DNA from: Bacteroidales bacterium
GTDB lineage: Bacteria; Bacteroidota; Bacteroidia; Bacteroidales; Tenuifilaceae
Reading direction: 5' to 3'
NCBI GenBank assembly: GCA_008933525.1
Contig: WBUV01000167.1
Span: forward strand, 1 to 7,030
DNA: 7,030 nt
The position numbers and the translations under genes are program-made. The notes under the pieces were generated by a model. The model was not told where the DNA came from. It worked only from the letters and a program-made list of their open reading frames with translations, and searched no databases. Every line of letters begins with the position of its first letter. Within the stretch, counting starts at the first letter, position 1. This document shows positions 1 to 7,030 of this stretch, piece by piece.

Positions 1-11
1 ATCTTATCCAT
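1..11 (-). CDS. Possible start of a downstream gene (response regulator?), truncated by window edge
   Basis: On the minus strand an ATG at 11-9 is followed by codons for Asp and Lys before the sequence ends, so only Met-Asp-Lys is visible. It begins 24 bases after the stop codon of the sensor kinase and on the same strand. Kinases of this HisKA_3 type are commonly followed by a LuxR/NarL-family response regulator, and such regulators often begin with a short Met-Asp/Lys-rich segment before the receiver domain. The call rests on position and this start only; no domain can be seen. The ATG could equally be chance. Confidence 0.3.
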
Positions 12-35
12 TGGGTCTGCTTTTTTATATGAAAA

Positions 36-1790
36 TCACTTACTTTTGGGCACTTTCAGCCTAATGGTTGTTCCAGCATTGGGCTCAGTTTCAATATCAA
101 ATGTTCCGCCAATTAATTTGGCGCGTTCTTTCATGTTGTATATTCCATTGCAGGGAGTGCAGAAATTATTCGAGTAGTTAAAGCCTTTCCCATTATCCTC
201 AAGAACAAGAATAATATTGTCTTTGTTGCCCATAAGTTGTAGTTGAATTCTGTTTGCTCCAGAGTGCTTTATGGCATTATTAATGGCCTCCTGAGCAATC
301 CTGTAGATATAGAATTTATCTTTAGTATCTGCAGTAGCATAATCACCATATGCCGAGAATTCTATGTCGATATCGGTTGTGTTGGCCATCGATGTGCATA
401 AACTTTTCAGCGCAACATCAAGCCCCGATTCGTTTAGGATGTTGGGAGCAAGATTGTTCGATATCTGCCTTACCTCATCAATTATTTTCAAAAAATTCTC
501 CTTGATTTCTTTAATGCACTCTGGAACATCATCCTGTTTGAGTTTGCTCAAACTTTCAAGTTGCAACTTAATGGCAACCATTTTTTGACCTAATCCATCG
601 TGCAATTCTCTGGAAATGCGCTGACGCTCCATTTCCTGACCATCGTAAAGTGCCGTCATTCGCTGTAAACGCTCATCCTTGAGCTGCTTAACCATGGCAT
701 TAAATGCTTCGGTTAGCAGTCCAATTTCATCGTTCGATTTTGGTGTGACGCTCACATCCAAATCGCCCTCGCCAATTTTTTGAGAAGCTTTTTTAAGTTT
801 GATTATTGGGTTAGTAATTGTTCGCGAAATAAAATGCGATATAGAGAAGAGAAATACACAAATAATAAGAGATAGGAATACAATGTCGTTTCGTATTGAT
901 ATAATTGGAATCATTGCCTCCGCATAATCAATCTCAGCTAAAATAGCCCAATTTAGCCCAGGAGTTTTAATTCTGTCAAAGGAACTTAAGCACGAAATAG
1001 TTCTGTAATCGTCAATTAGCGATGAGCCGTACTTATCCTTAAAAGCGTTTCGCACGCTTTGAGTATGAACCTGTGTGTTAAGTACTGAGTTTGGTATAAA
1101 CCTCGATTTACTTCGCATAAGGGAATCGTCGCCCACAAGGTAAACCTCGCCCGATTCACCTAATCCATTCTCAGGATTAATCTCAAGCATAATATCATTT
1201 ATAGCTGAGATTGGTATTTGCAATGCAAGAACTGCTCTGTAATCAGGTATTTCAACGCTTTTGCCAATTAGGCAAATAGGAAGTGTGTCGGCAGGGAAAC
1301 GCTTTGTGAAATCAACAATACTAGGGTTGTTTGATGTAGAAGATTTTAACCAAATATTCAAAAGTTGTTTTTTTAAAATTGAGTCAGGTGTTAACTTAAC
1401 GAGAGAATCAGCCTTAAAGGAAAAAAACTCAATGGGTTTATTTTGAGATTGAATTATAATATAGGCATTCTGAAATCCCAGTAGGTTGAAATTTAGATTT
1501 TCAGTAATAAGCCAATTATTTGTTGATGATTTCTCCTGAAATATCTTCCTTGTAAGATTCTTGAGGTAAATTTTCTCTGAGAGTAACTTGATATTGTTGA
1601 ATCGCTCGTTAAAGTAGAATTCTACCTGCCCTTTTTTAATAACACGGATAGAGGTAAGTTGGTCGAGGGTTCTTTTCAGGATGGCTTCCTTGGCATTGTA
1701 GTACGAGTAAACTCCAATAACTGCAAGCGACGATACTCCTACTGTAAAGAACAGAATCATCAACTTACGGTTTATGGATTTTCTAAACAT
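36..1790 (-). CDS. Membrane sensor histidine kinase, Cache-like sensor + HAMP + HisKA_3/HATPase (NarL/DesK type)
   Basis: This 584-residue inner-membrane kinase should autophosphorylate and pass the phosphate to a response regulator. In order it shows a transmembrane helix at about residues 10-31, an extracytoplasmic domain at about 35-300, a second helix at about 301-321, a HAMP linker at about 320-372, the dimerisation/phosphoacceptor domain at about 385-450 and the ATPase domain at about 490-582. The segment around 211-231 (GESGEVYLVG, then MRSKSRF) is typical of double-Cache sensor domains. The phosphoacceptor is His397 within RELHDGLGQ, the HisKA_3 signature. The N box is QEAINNAIKHSGA at about 500-512, the G1 box EDNGKGF at 531-537, and NGIYNMKERA at 548-557 is the second glycine region. 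An unusual CTPC motif sits at 544-547 in the ATP-lid region. The ATG at 1790 gives a normal short basic N-terminus before the first helix. The gene lies 83 bases downstream of the ammonium transporter but beyond a terminator, so it is probably transcribed separately. The ligand cannot be deduced. Confidence 0.93.
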   Translation of the reverse strand: MFRKSINRKLMILFFTVGVSSLAVIGVYSYYNAKEAILKRTLDQLTSIRVIKKGQVEFYFNERFNNIKLLSEKIYLKNLTRKIFQEKSSTNNWLITENLNFNLLGFQNAYIIIQSQNKPIEFFSFKADSLVKLTPDSILKKQLLNIWLKSSTSNNPSIVDFTKRFPADTLPICLIGKSVEIPDYRAVLALQIPISAINDIMLEINPENGLGESGEVYLVGDDSLMRSKSRFIPNSVLNTQVHTQSVRNAFKDKYGSSLIDDYRTISCLSSFDRIKTPGLNWAILAEIDYAEAMIPIISIRNDIVFLSLIICVFLFSISHFISRTITNPIIKLKKASQKIGEGDLDVSVTPKSNDEIGLLTEAFNAMVKQLKDERLQRMTALYDGQEMERQRISRELHDGLGQKMVAIKLQLESLSKLKQDDVPECIKEIKENFLKIIDEVRQISNNLAPNILNESGLDVALKSLCTSMANTTDIDIEFSAYGDYATADTKDKFYIYRIAQEAINNAIKHSGANRIQLQLMGNKDNIILVLEDNGKGFNYSNNFCTPCNGIYNMKERAKLIGGTFDIETEPNAGTTIRLKVPKSK

Positions 1791-1828
1791 TGAATTTGTT
1801 TTGATACTACAAAGTAATTAAAAATGTA

Positions 1829-1861
1829 AAAAGAAAAGGCTCTATTCGAGCCTTTTCTTTT
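1829..1861 (-). terminator. Intrinsic terminator of the ammonium transporter operon
   Basis: There is a perfect 14-bp inverted repeat, AAAAGAAAAGGCTC at 1829-1842 and its complement at 1848-1861, with a 5-base loop TATTC. Read on the minus strand, the hairpin starts 12 bases after the amt stop codon. Its 3' arm ends in TTTTCTTTT and runs into further T-rich sequence, the standard rho-independent layout. The A-rich left arm gives a U tract in one direction and the T-rich right arm gives one in the other, so it could work both ways. It separates amt from the kinase gene. Confidence 0.85.
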
Positions 1862-1873
1862 GTGTTTCAATTG

Positions 1874-3127
1874 TTATAAAGCCCCTTCATCATATGCTCT
1901 TTCTCCATGCAGTGAGTTGTCTAACCCTTGTAATTCTTCACTTTCAGAAACTCTAACTGGAGTAATTAAATTAATTATGATTAGCATTAAATAAGTAAAT
2001 CCAAAAGCGTATGCTGATGCACCAACTACGGCAACTATTTGCTTCAAAAGGAATGAACCAGAACCAAATAGTAAGCCATCGGCACCAGCGGCATTAACCG
2101 ATTTTGATGCAAATACCCCAAGAAGAATTGTTCCGAGAACACCACCCATTCCGTGTACACCCCAAACATCGAGCGCATCGTCCCATTTCATCTTATTTTT
2201 AAACTGAACAGCTAAGTAGCAAACCAAACCAGCAGAAATACCAATCAATGGCGACGCCCAAAGCGGAACAAAACCAGCACAGGGTGTAATGGTTGCCAAA
2301 CCTGCAATTGAACCCGTTAAAAGCCCTACAAATTTAGGTTTACGTTCTCTAATCCATTCTACTGCCAGCCACGCAATTGTTGCAAACGATGCTGCAATAT
2401 CAGTATTTAGGAATGCCAATGAGGTAATATTATCAACTTGAACTTCGCTGCCTGCATTAAAGCCATACCAGCCAAACCAAAGCAAACCGCTACCAATGGC
2501 AACAAGAGGGATACTGTTAGGCGTTGAGTTTTTATCAACGCGTGCTCCAACATAGAAAACGGCAGCTAAAGCAGCAAAACCAGCAGTAGCATGAACAACA
2601 ATACCTCCGGCAAAGTCAAGAACGCCCCAATGTGCCAATAATCCACCACCCCAAATCATATGAACGAATGGATAGTACACTAAAATTTGCCAAACTGTAA
2701 GGAAAATAAAATAAGCTTTAAAGGAAACCCTATTTACAAAAGCACCAGTAATCAGCGCAGGTGTTATAATGGCAAACATCATCTGGTAAGCAATAAATAC
2801 AAACTCGGGAATTTTACCATTGCCAGCCCAAAGCGTGTCCATACTTATACCTGAAAGAAAAGCCTTATCGAAGTTTCCGATAATGCCGCCATCGCCACCG
2901 CTGAAGCATAGCGAGTAGCCAAAAAAAACCCAAAGAACGGTGGTCCAACCTAACGAAACGAAACTTTGAATCATAATAGCAAGAATGTTTCGTTTAGTTG
3001 CCAGACCACCATAGAACATTGCAAGTGCTGGAGTCATAAGCATAACAAGGCTTGTTGCAAGAAGCATAAACCCCGTTGAACCTGTATCCATTACGGCTGT
3101 TGCCTGCATTAGAATTGAACTTAGCAT
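1874..3127 (-). CDS. amt: Ammonium transporter, Amt/MEP/Rh family
   Basis: A 417-residue polytopic inner-membrane protein that should form a trimer of ammonium-conducting channels. Almost the whole length is hydrophobic helices, consistent with the 11-helix Amt fold. Family hallmarks are present: FYGGL at 38-42; the pore twin histidines His179 (in DFAGGIVVHATAG) and His325 (in DVWGVHGMGG); Asp171, equivalent to E. coli AmtB Asp160; Trp159 in HMIWGGGLL, equivalent to Trp148; Phe118 in the MFAIITPALI helix at the position of gate residue Phe107; and GWYGFNAGS at 219-227. The cytoplasmic tail ends in GLDNSLHGERAY, closely resembling the E. coli AmtB tail that contacts GlnK. There is no cleavable leader of the E. 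coli AmtB kind; the start at 3127 leads straight into the first helix. It follows the outer-membrane gene by 20 bases, probably in one operon, and a terminator follows. No P-II gene is adjacent. The gene looks intact. Confidence 0.96.
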   Translation of the reverse strand: MLSSILMQATAVMDTGSTGFMLLATSLVMLMTPALAMFYGGLATKRNILAIMIQSFVSLGWTTVLWVFFGYSLCFSGGDGGIIGNFDKAFLSGISMDTLWAGNGKIPEFVFIAYQMMFAIITPALITGAFVNRVSFKAYFIFLTVWQILVYYPFVHMIWGGGLLAHWGVLDFAGGIVVHATAGFAALAAVFYVGARVDKNSTPNSIPLVAIGSGLLWFGWYGFNAGSEVQVDNITSLAFLNTDIAASFATIAWLAVEWIRERKPKFVGLLTGSIAGLATITPCAGFVPLWASPLIGISAGLVCYLAVQFKNKMKWDDALDVWGVHGMGGVLGTILLGVFASKSVNAAGADGLLFGSGSFLLKQIVAVVGASAYAFGFTYLMLIIINLITPVRVSESEELQGLDNSLHGERAYDEGAL

Positions 3128-3147
3128 AGTTTAATTTTTTAAAGTGA

Positions 3148-3930
3148 TTAAAATGACATTCCAAAAACTAAATAAATTGCCTCTCTTTCAGGGTTGGTGA
3201 TTAGAGATGCTTGTACTGGTACTTCAAAAGTTTCTGATATTTTCAAGGTTTTAGCAGCCTTTACGCCTAGATTAATAATTCCTGAAGTTTTGTTTCCGTA
3301 AAATCCAACCTCGCCTCTATCTTTATTCGGTTTATCGATAGTTGCTCCAACAAAAGCATTAAAATCAACTCCGTTGATGTTCTTTCTGTAACCCAGTTCA
3401 ACGTACTTCGACATGAATATATCGCCAGTACTACCGTCGGAATTAATGTTGCGGGCATCGTTACCATAAATATTCATAGCAAAAAGCAAGGTGAATGGAA
3501 TGTTTTCTGTGCCGTTAAAACTGAAGGTGCTCTCAAATACGTGGCTTGTGCTATCCTTATCGTAGTTAAAGTATCTGTTTCTGCTCTCTGAACTATATAA
3601 TCCAGGGAAGAAATAATCGGTAAAGGTTACGCTGAAAACCTTATTGAAAGTGTATGTCAAATAAAGGTCTACCTCTTGGTTTGCAGTTTCCGAAAAAGTG
3701 TAAGCAGCCCAAGCACCAATAGCAAGTTCATGCTTGGATTCACCACTAATCATATTGTACTTAATCCATGGCTGAATACTGGGGCTGTTTCCCCCTAGGC
3801 TAACGCCACGCCAAACATAGCGGTTCATTAGGTCGGCTCCAATTTGTACAGGCGATTCTTCTTGGGCAAATAGTTGGAAGTTAACGGTCATTAATGTTAG
3901 TAGCGAGAAGGCTTTAAGTTTGTTTATCAT
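3148..3930 (-). CDS. Outer-membrane beta-barrel protein (TorF/Gcw_chp-like putative porin) in an amt operon
   Basis: A 260-residue exported protein. Residues 1-22 form a signal peptide (basic MINKLK start, hydrophobic core, then LFA before Gln23), with likely cleavage between Ala22 and Gln23, a common pattern in Bacteroidota. The mature part alternates polar and hydrophobic or aromatic residues in short stretches suited to transmembrane beta strands, and it ends in Phe (MSF), as many outer-membrane barrels do. NRYVWRGVSLGG at 36-47 resembles the N-terminal strand motif (YxxRG) of the TorF/Gcw_chp putative porin family. Members of this kind are often encoded beside ammonium transporters in Bacteroidota, from general knowledge rather than a search. 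The 20-base gap to amt and the promoter upstream suggest it is the first gene of a two-gene operon, perhaps allowing ammonium or other small solutes through the outer membrane. That substrate role is inferred from context; the barrel assignment is firmer than the family name. Confidence 0.72.
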   Translation of the reverse strand: MINKLKAFSLLTLMTVNFQLFAQEESPVQIGADLMNRYVWRGVSLGGNSPSIQPWIKYNMISGESKHELAIGAWAAYTFSETANQEVDLYLTYTFNKVFSVTFTDYFFPGLYSSESRNRYFNYDKDSTSHVFESTFSFNGTENIPFTLLFAMNIYGNDARNINSDGSTGDIFMSKYVELGYRKNINGVDFNAFVGATIDKPNKDRGEVGFYGNKTSGIINLGVKAAKTLKISETFEVPVQASLITNPEREAIYLVFGMSF

Positions 3931-3934
3931 ATAA

Positions 3935-3960
3935 TGCTGGTTTAATGGTTAATGCCAGCA
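3935..3960. repeat. Short interrupted palindrome in the operon leader (possible operator)
   Basis: TGCTGG at 3935-3940 is mirrored by CCAGCA at 3955-3960, with 14 bases between that contain TTAA, TGG, TTAA. It sits between the presumed -7 box and the start codon of the outer-membrane gene, and its right arm overlaps the last two bases of that box. The position would suit a repressor site, but the arms are only 6 bp and chance is possible. Confidence 0.3.
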
Positions 3961-3989
3961 AATGTATTGGCTGCTCGATGCTCAAACAA
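3959..3989 (-). promoter_or_regulatory. Bacteroidota-type promoter for the outer-membrane/amt operon
   Basis: On the minus strand TACATTTG (3966-3959) matches the Bacteroidota -7 consensus TAnnTTTG exactly. A TTG at 3989-3987 lies 20 bases upstream, the expected distance for the -33 element, and a TTTG follows at 3986-3983. Transcription would start near 3953, leaving a leader of roughly 20 bases before the ATG at 3930. No sigma-54 style element (TGGCAC-N5-TTGCA) was seen, so NtrC/RpoN control is not indicated. Confidence 0.6.
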
Positions 3990-4092
3990 TAGGACTTTGG
4001 CTGATTTTATCTAATACTAAGTACCAGTTTTGCAGTTTTTAAATTCTTATAATTTATTGTTCATCATCGATATGCGAATTACCAATCATGAT

Positions 4093-4100
4093 TATCTTTG
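4093..4100 (+). promoter_or_regulatory. Bacteroidota-type -7 box for leuS
   Basis: TATCTTTG matches TAnnTTTG exactly and lies 55 bases before the leuS ATG, implying a leader of about 50 bases. No TTG occurs at the usual 19-21 base distance upstream (the nearest, at 4057-4059, is 33 bases away), so the -33 half is poor. No T-box-like or leucine-rich leader peptide is visible in the short leader. The rest of the 225-base divergent intergenic region is AT-rich with no gene that I can support. Confidence 0.5.
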
Positions 4101-4155
4101 CAACTTATTTTGGTTTGAATTTTAAGTTCGATAACTCGCATTTAACATAAATACT

Positions 4156-6939
4156 ATGGATTACAATTTTAAAGAGATTGAGAGTAAGTGGCAGGAGTAC
4201 TGGAAGAATAACAAGACTTACAAGGTAGATATAGACCCTTCGCGACCAAAATTCTATGTGCTCGATATGTTCCCCTATCCTTCAGGGGCAGGGTTACACG
4301 TTGGTCATCCACTTGGTTATATTGCATCCGATATATATTCACGCTTTAAGCGTTTACAGGGCTTTAATGTTTTGCACCCAATGGGTTACGATGCATTTGG
4401 TTTGCCTGCCGAGCAGTATGCAATTCAAACTGGACAGCATCCAGCCATTACCACCGATATCAATATTAAGCGTTACCGCGAACAACTCGATAAAATTGGA
4501 TTCAGCTACGATTGGGATCGCGAGTTCCGTACCTGCGACCCATCATACTACAAATGGACTCAGTGGGCATTCATCCAAATGTTCAAGCATTGGTACAATA
4601 ATCAAGCCCAGAAGGCTGAGCCTATTGAGAAGTTGATTGCTGAGTTTGATAAAAACGGTAATTCTAAGGTTGATGCGGTTTGTAGCGAAGTAAAAGCATT
4701 TACTGCCGAAGATTGGAAATCTATGACTGAGGTTGAACAGCAAGAGGTTCTTCTCGCATATCGCTTGGCTTACCTTGCCGATGTAATGGTAAACTGGTGT
4801 CCTGCATTAGGAACGGTGCTTGCTAACGATGAGGTTAAGGAGGGTTTTTCAGTACGTGGTGGCCATCCTGTGGAGCAACGTAAGATGCGTCAGTGGTGCT
4901 TGCGTATTTCTGCGTATGCAGAGCGCTTGCTTAACGATATGGAGACTCTAGAGTGGACTGACTCTTTAAAAGAGATACAGCGCAACTGGATTGGCCGTTC
5001 CGAGGGTGCTGAGGTGTACTTCAAAATTGATGGGTCAGATATGAAAATCCTGATTTTCACTACCCGTCCCGACACTATTTACGGTGCAACCTTTATGGTA
5101 CTTGCTCCAGAAAGTGAGTTGGTTGATGAATTAACCACTCCTGAGTACGCAGAGAAAGTTAGCGCATATCGCGATGAGGTTAAACGTAAAACCGAGCGTG
5201 AACGTATGGCCGAGGCCAAAAAGGTTACAGGTCAGTTCACAGGTAGTTACGCCATAAATCCTTTTACTAACGAGCGTATTCCTATTTGGATTAGTGAGTA
5301 TGTATTGGCTGGCTACGGTACAGGCGCTATTATGGCTGTTCCTGCACACGATAGTCGCGACTTTGTTTTTGCACGCACATTCAATTTGCCAATTATTCAA
5401 ACCGTAATTCGACCCGGCGAACAGGCTACAGACCCAAATAGTTGGAGTGAATCTTACGATTCGAAAGAGGGTGTTGTTATCAATAGCACTTTGATTAATG
5501 GTTTGGATGTAAAACAGGCCATCAGCAAAATAAACGAGGTGATTGAATCGCGTGGATTGGGTAAGCGCAAAATAAACTATCGCTTACGCGATGCTATTTT
5601 CAGCCGTCAACGTTACTGGGGCGAACCGTTCCCCGTTTACTATAAGGATGGAATGCCATACGCAATTGATGAGAGCAAACTTCCGTTGGAATTACCTGAG
5701 GTTGATGCCTTTTTGCCAACAGAAAAAGGGGAACCACCTCTTGGTCGTGCTAAAAACTGGAAAAATGCCGATGGTTATGGCTACGAGTTAAGCACAATGC
5801 CCGGTTTTGCAGGTTCATCAGCATACTACCTGCGCTATATGGACCCTCACAATAACAACGGCTTGGTATCCAAGGAGGCGAATAACTACTGGGAAAATGT
5901 GGATTTATACATTGGTGGAACCGAACACGCTGTTGGACACCTTATATATTCACGTTTCTGGAATAAATTCCTTTTCGACCTTGGCCATGTTTGTAAAAAT
6001 GAGCCATTCAAAAAATTGATTAACCAGGGAATGATTCAGGGTCGTTCGAATTTTGTGTATCGTATCAAAAACACCAATTCTTACGTTTCGCTTAACCTAA
6101 AGGATAAGCACGATGTTACTCCAATTCACGTTGATGTAAACATCGTTAGCAACGATATTTTGGATATTGATGCATTTCGCAAGTGGCGTCCAGAGTTCAG
6201 CGATGCTGAATTTATACTTGAGGATGGTAAGTACATCTGCGGTTGGGCAGTGGAGAAGATGAGCAAGAGTATGTGGAACGTTGTAAACCCCGATGTTATT
6301 GTTGATAAGTATGGTGCCGATACGCTTCGTATGTACGAGATGTTCTTGGGACCACTTGAGCAAAGTAAACCTTGGGATACAAACGGGATTGATGGTGTAC
6401 ACAAATTCTTCCGTCGTTTTTGGCGATTGTATCACAACGCAAACAACCAGATTGAGGTTTCCGATGCTGAACCTACAGCGCAGGAACTAAAAGTACTTCA
6501 CAAAACTATCAAGAAAATTACCGAGGATATAGAAAAGTTCAGTTTCAACACAGGCGTTTCAGCATTTATGATTTGTGTGAATGAGTTAACCGAACTAAAA
6601 TGCAACAAACGAGCAATCCTCGAGCCTCTTTGTGCGCTGATTGCATCGTATGCTCCACACATTGCCGAGGAACTTTGGCATTTATTAGGACATAACAATT
6701 CGGTTTGCGATGCAAAATGGCCTAAGCACGATGAGATGTACCTGCAGGAGAGCACCTATACTTGTCCTGTGTCATTTAACGGAAAAACTCGTTTTACCCT
6801 AGAGATACCATTAAATATTCCTCAGGCTGAGGTTGAGAAAATAGTACTCACCGATGCTAATACTCAAAAATTTCTTGAGGGTAAGCAACCCAAGAAAATT
6901 ATTATTGTTCCTAACAAAATTGTAAATATTGTTCTATAA
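4156..6939 (+). CDS. leuS: Leucyl-tRNA synthetase
   Basis: A 927-residue cytoplasmic class I synthetase that joins leucine to tRNA-Leu using ATP. The HIGH-type motif is HVGH at 48-51 (after FPYPSGAGL), and the second signature KMSKS is at 701-705. The CP1 editing domain spans about 285-480 and keeps the threonine-rich TTRPDT (302-307) and [15 protein letters not shown] (388-402, including the Asp that reads the amino group), so post-transfer editing should work. The anticodon-binding helices and the C-terminal domain, ending [13 protein letters not shown], complete the protein. It is about 65 residues longer than E. coli LeuRS (860). The extra length lies mainly in an insertion at about 149-203 and in a long segment before KMSKS (about 626-699), where the leucine-specific domain sits; both are familiar in Bacteroidota. 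The zinc-knuckle region retains Cys215, but the C-x-R-C pair of E. coli is replaced by VRGGH at 233-237. The ATG at 4156 is the family's normal start. It is monocistronic as far as can be seen, divergent from the outer-membrane gene. Confidence 0.98.
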   Translation: MDYNFKEIESKWQEYWKNNKTYKVDIDPSRPKFYVLDMFPYPSGAGLHVGHPLGYIASDIYSRFKRLQGFNVLHPMGYDAFGLPAEQYAIQTGQHPAITTDINIKRYREQLDKIGFSYDWDREFRTCDPSYYKWTQWAFIQMFKHWYNNQAQKAEPIEKLIAEFDKNGNSKVDAVCSEVKAFTAEDWKSMTEVEQQEVLLAYRLAYLADVMVNWCPALGTVLANDEVKEGFSVRGGHPVEQRKMRQWCLRISAYAERLLNDMETLEWTDSLKEIQRNWIGRSEGAEVYFKIDGSDMKILIFTTRPDTIYGATFMVLAPESELVDELTTPEYAEKVSAYRDEVKRKTERERMAEAKKVTGQFTGSYAINPFTNERIPIWISEYVLAGYGTGAIMAVPAHDSRDFVFARTFNLPIIQTVIRPGEQATDPNSWSESYDSKEGVVINSTLINGLDVKQAISKINEVIESRGLGKRKINYRLRDAIFSRQRYWGEPFPVYYKDGMPYAIDESKLPLELPEVDAFLPTEKGEPPLGRAKNWKNADGYGYELSTMPGFAGSSAYYLRYMDPHNNNGLVSKEANNYWENVDLYIGGTEHAVGHLIYSRFWNKFLFDLGHVCKNEPFKKLINQGMIQGRSNFVYRIKNTNSYVSLNLKDKHDVTPIHVDVNIVSNDILDIDAFRKWRPEFSDAEFILEDGKYICGWAVEKMSKSMWNVVNPDVIVDKYGADTLRMYEMFLGPLEQSKPWDTNGIDGVHKFFRRFWRLYHNANNQIEVSDAEPTAQELKVLHKTIKKITEDIEKFSFNTGVSAFMICVNELTELKCNKRAILEPLCALIASYAPHIAEELWHLLGHNNSVCDAKWPKHDEMYLQESTYTCPVSFNGKTRFTLEIPLNIPQAEVEKIVLTDANTQKFLEGKQPKKIIIVPNKIVNIVL

Positions 6940-6960
6940 CTAAACTCAGATTTATTGAAC

Positions 6961-7002
6961 TAGTAAAATAGTGTTTCCTATGTACGAGACACTATTTTAC
7001 TA
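6961..7002 (+). terminator. Long palindromic hairpin after leuS, possible terminator
   Basis: TAGTAAAATAGTGTTTC at 6961-6977 pairs with GAGACACTATTTTACTA at 6986-7002, giving a 17-bp stem with one G-T wobble and an 8-base loop (CTATGTAC). It begins 21 bases after the leuS stop codon. That position suits a transcription terminator, but the stem is AT-rich and the following sequence (AATCATTCTC) is not a clean U tract. A role as an operator, or as a copy of a dispersed intergenic palindrome, remains possible. Nothing else is recognisable in 7003-7030. Confidence 0.5.
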
Positions 7003-7030
7003 ATCATTCTCATAACACCTTTGATATTCT

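Noticed and set aside
1810..1817. TTACTTTG on the minus strand as a promoter -7 box for the sensor kinase, about 20 bases before its ATG.
   Set aside because: It matches TAnnTTTG at all but one position (TT instead of TA), and there is no TTG at the -33 distance, which falls inside the terminator stem. The kinase may have a promoter here, but the sequence does not support it well enough to annotate.
4084..4093. Perfect 10-base palindrome AATCATGATT touching the leuS -7 box.
   Set aside because: A palindrome this short is not surprising in 225 bases of AT-rich intergenic DNA, and nothing else marks it as an operator.
3931..4155. Small RNA, riboswitch, T-box or leader peptide in the divergent intergenic region.
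   Set aside because: No stable stem followed by a U tract, no T-box signature and no leucine-rich short frame was found; the implied leuS leader is only about 50 bases.
4639..4680. Possible EF-hand-like calcium loop in the LeuRS insertion (DKNGNSKVD at residues 165-173).
   Set aside because: The loop has Ser where Gly is expected and Cys in place of the final Glu. Related Bacteroidota LeuRS insertions have similar Asn/Gly-rich stretches, so calcium binding is unlikely.
6097..6435. Open frames of 92-112 codons antisense to leuS, and similar overlapping frames elsewhere.
   Set aside because: They lie wholly inside conserved leuS coding sequence, have no recognisable domains or promoter boxes, and are best explained as shadows of the real gene.

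Overview
This window looks like chromosomal core DNA from a member of the Bacteroidota, probably Bacteroidales-like. The evidence is a leucyl-tRNA synthetase with the two insertions usual in that phylum, promoter boxes of the Bacteroidota type (TAnnTTTG) in the divergent intergenic region, a lack of clear Shine-Dalgarno sites before the start codons, and an outer-membrane protein whose signal peptide ends in Ala-Gln. Genus and species cannot be read from the sequence. Base and codon use look even across the window, and I see no insertion sequence, CRISPR array, tRNA, rRNA or sign of recent transfer.

Layout: three complete genes lie on the minus strand in the left 3.9 kb, and one complete gene lies on the plus strand in the right 2.8 kb. 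Reading the minus strand 5' to 3', a 260-residue outer-membrane beta-barrel protein (3148-3930) is followed after 20 bases by an Amt-family ammonium transporter (1874-3127). A strong stem-loop terminator (1829-1861) then closes that unit. Next comes a membrane sensor histidine kinase of the NarL/DesK type with a periplasmic Cache-like sensor domain (36-1790). Only 24 bases after its stop codon is an ATG (9-11) that may start the partner response regulator, cut off by the window edge. On the plus strand, diverging from the outer-membrane gene across a 225-bp intergenic region, is leuS (4156-6939), followed by a long palindrome (6961-7002).

How the genes work together: the outer-membrane protein and the ammonium transporter probably form a two-gene operon for ammonium entry across the two membranes. 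Its likely promoter is a well-spaced Bacteroidota pair at 3959-3989. No P-II (glnB/glnK) gene accompanies the transporter here, although the transporter keeps a C-terminal tail like the one that docks GlnK in E. coli. The kinase is next to the operon but behind a terminator, so a role in nitrogen sensing is only a guess. leuS is an independent housekeeping gene.

I found no convincing new multi-gene system. The points most worth a second look are the CxxC motif in the kinase ATP-lid region, the Amt/outer-membrane pairing without P-II, and the 17-bp palindrome after leuS.
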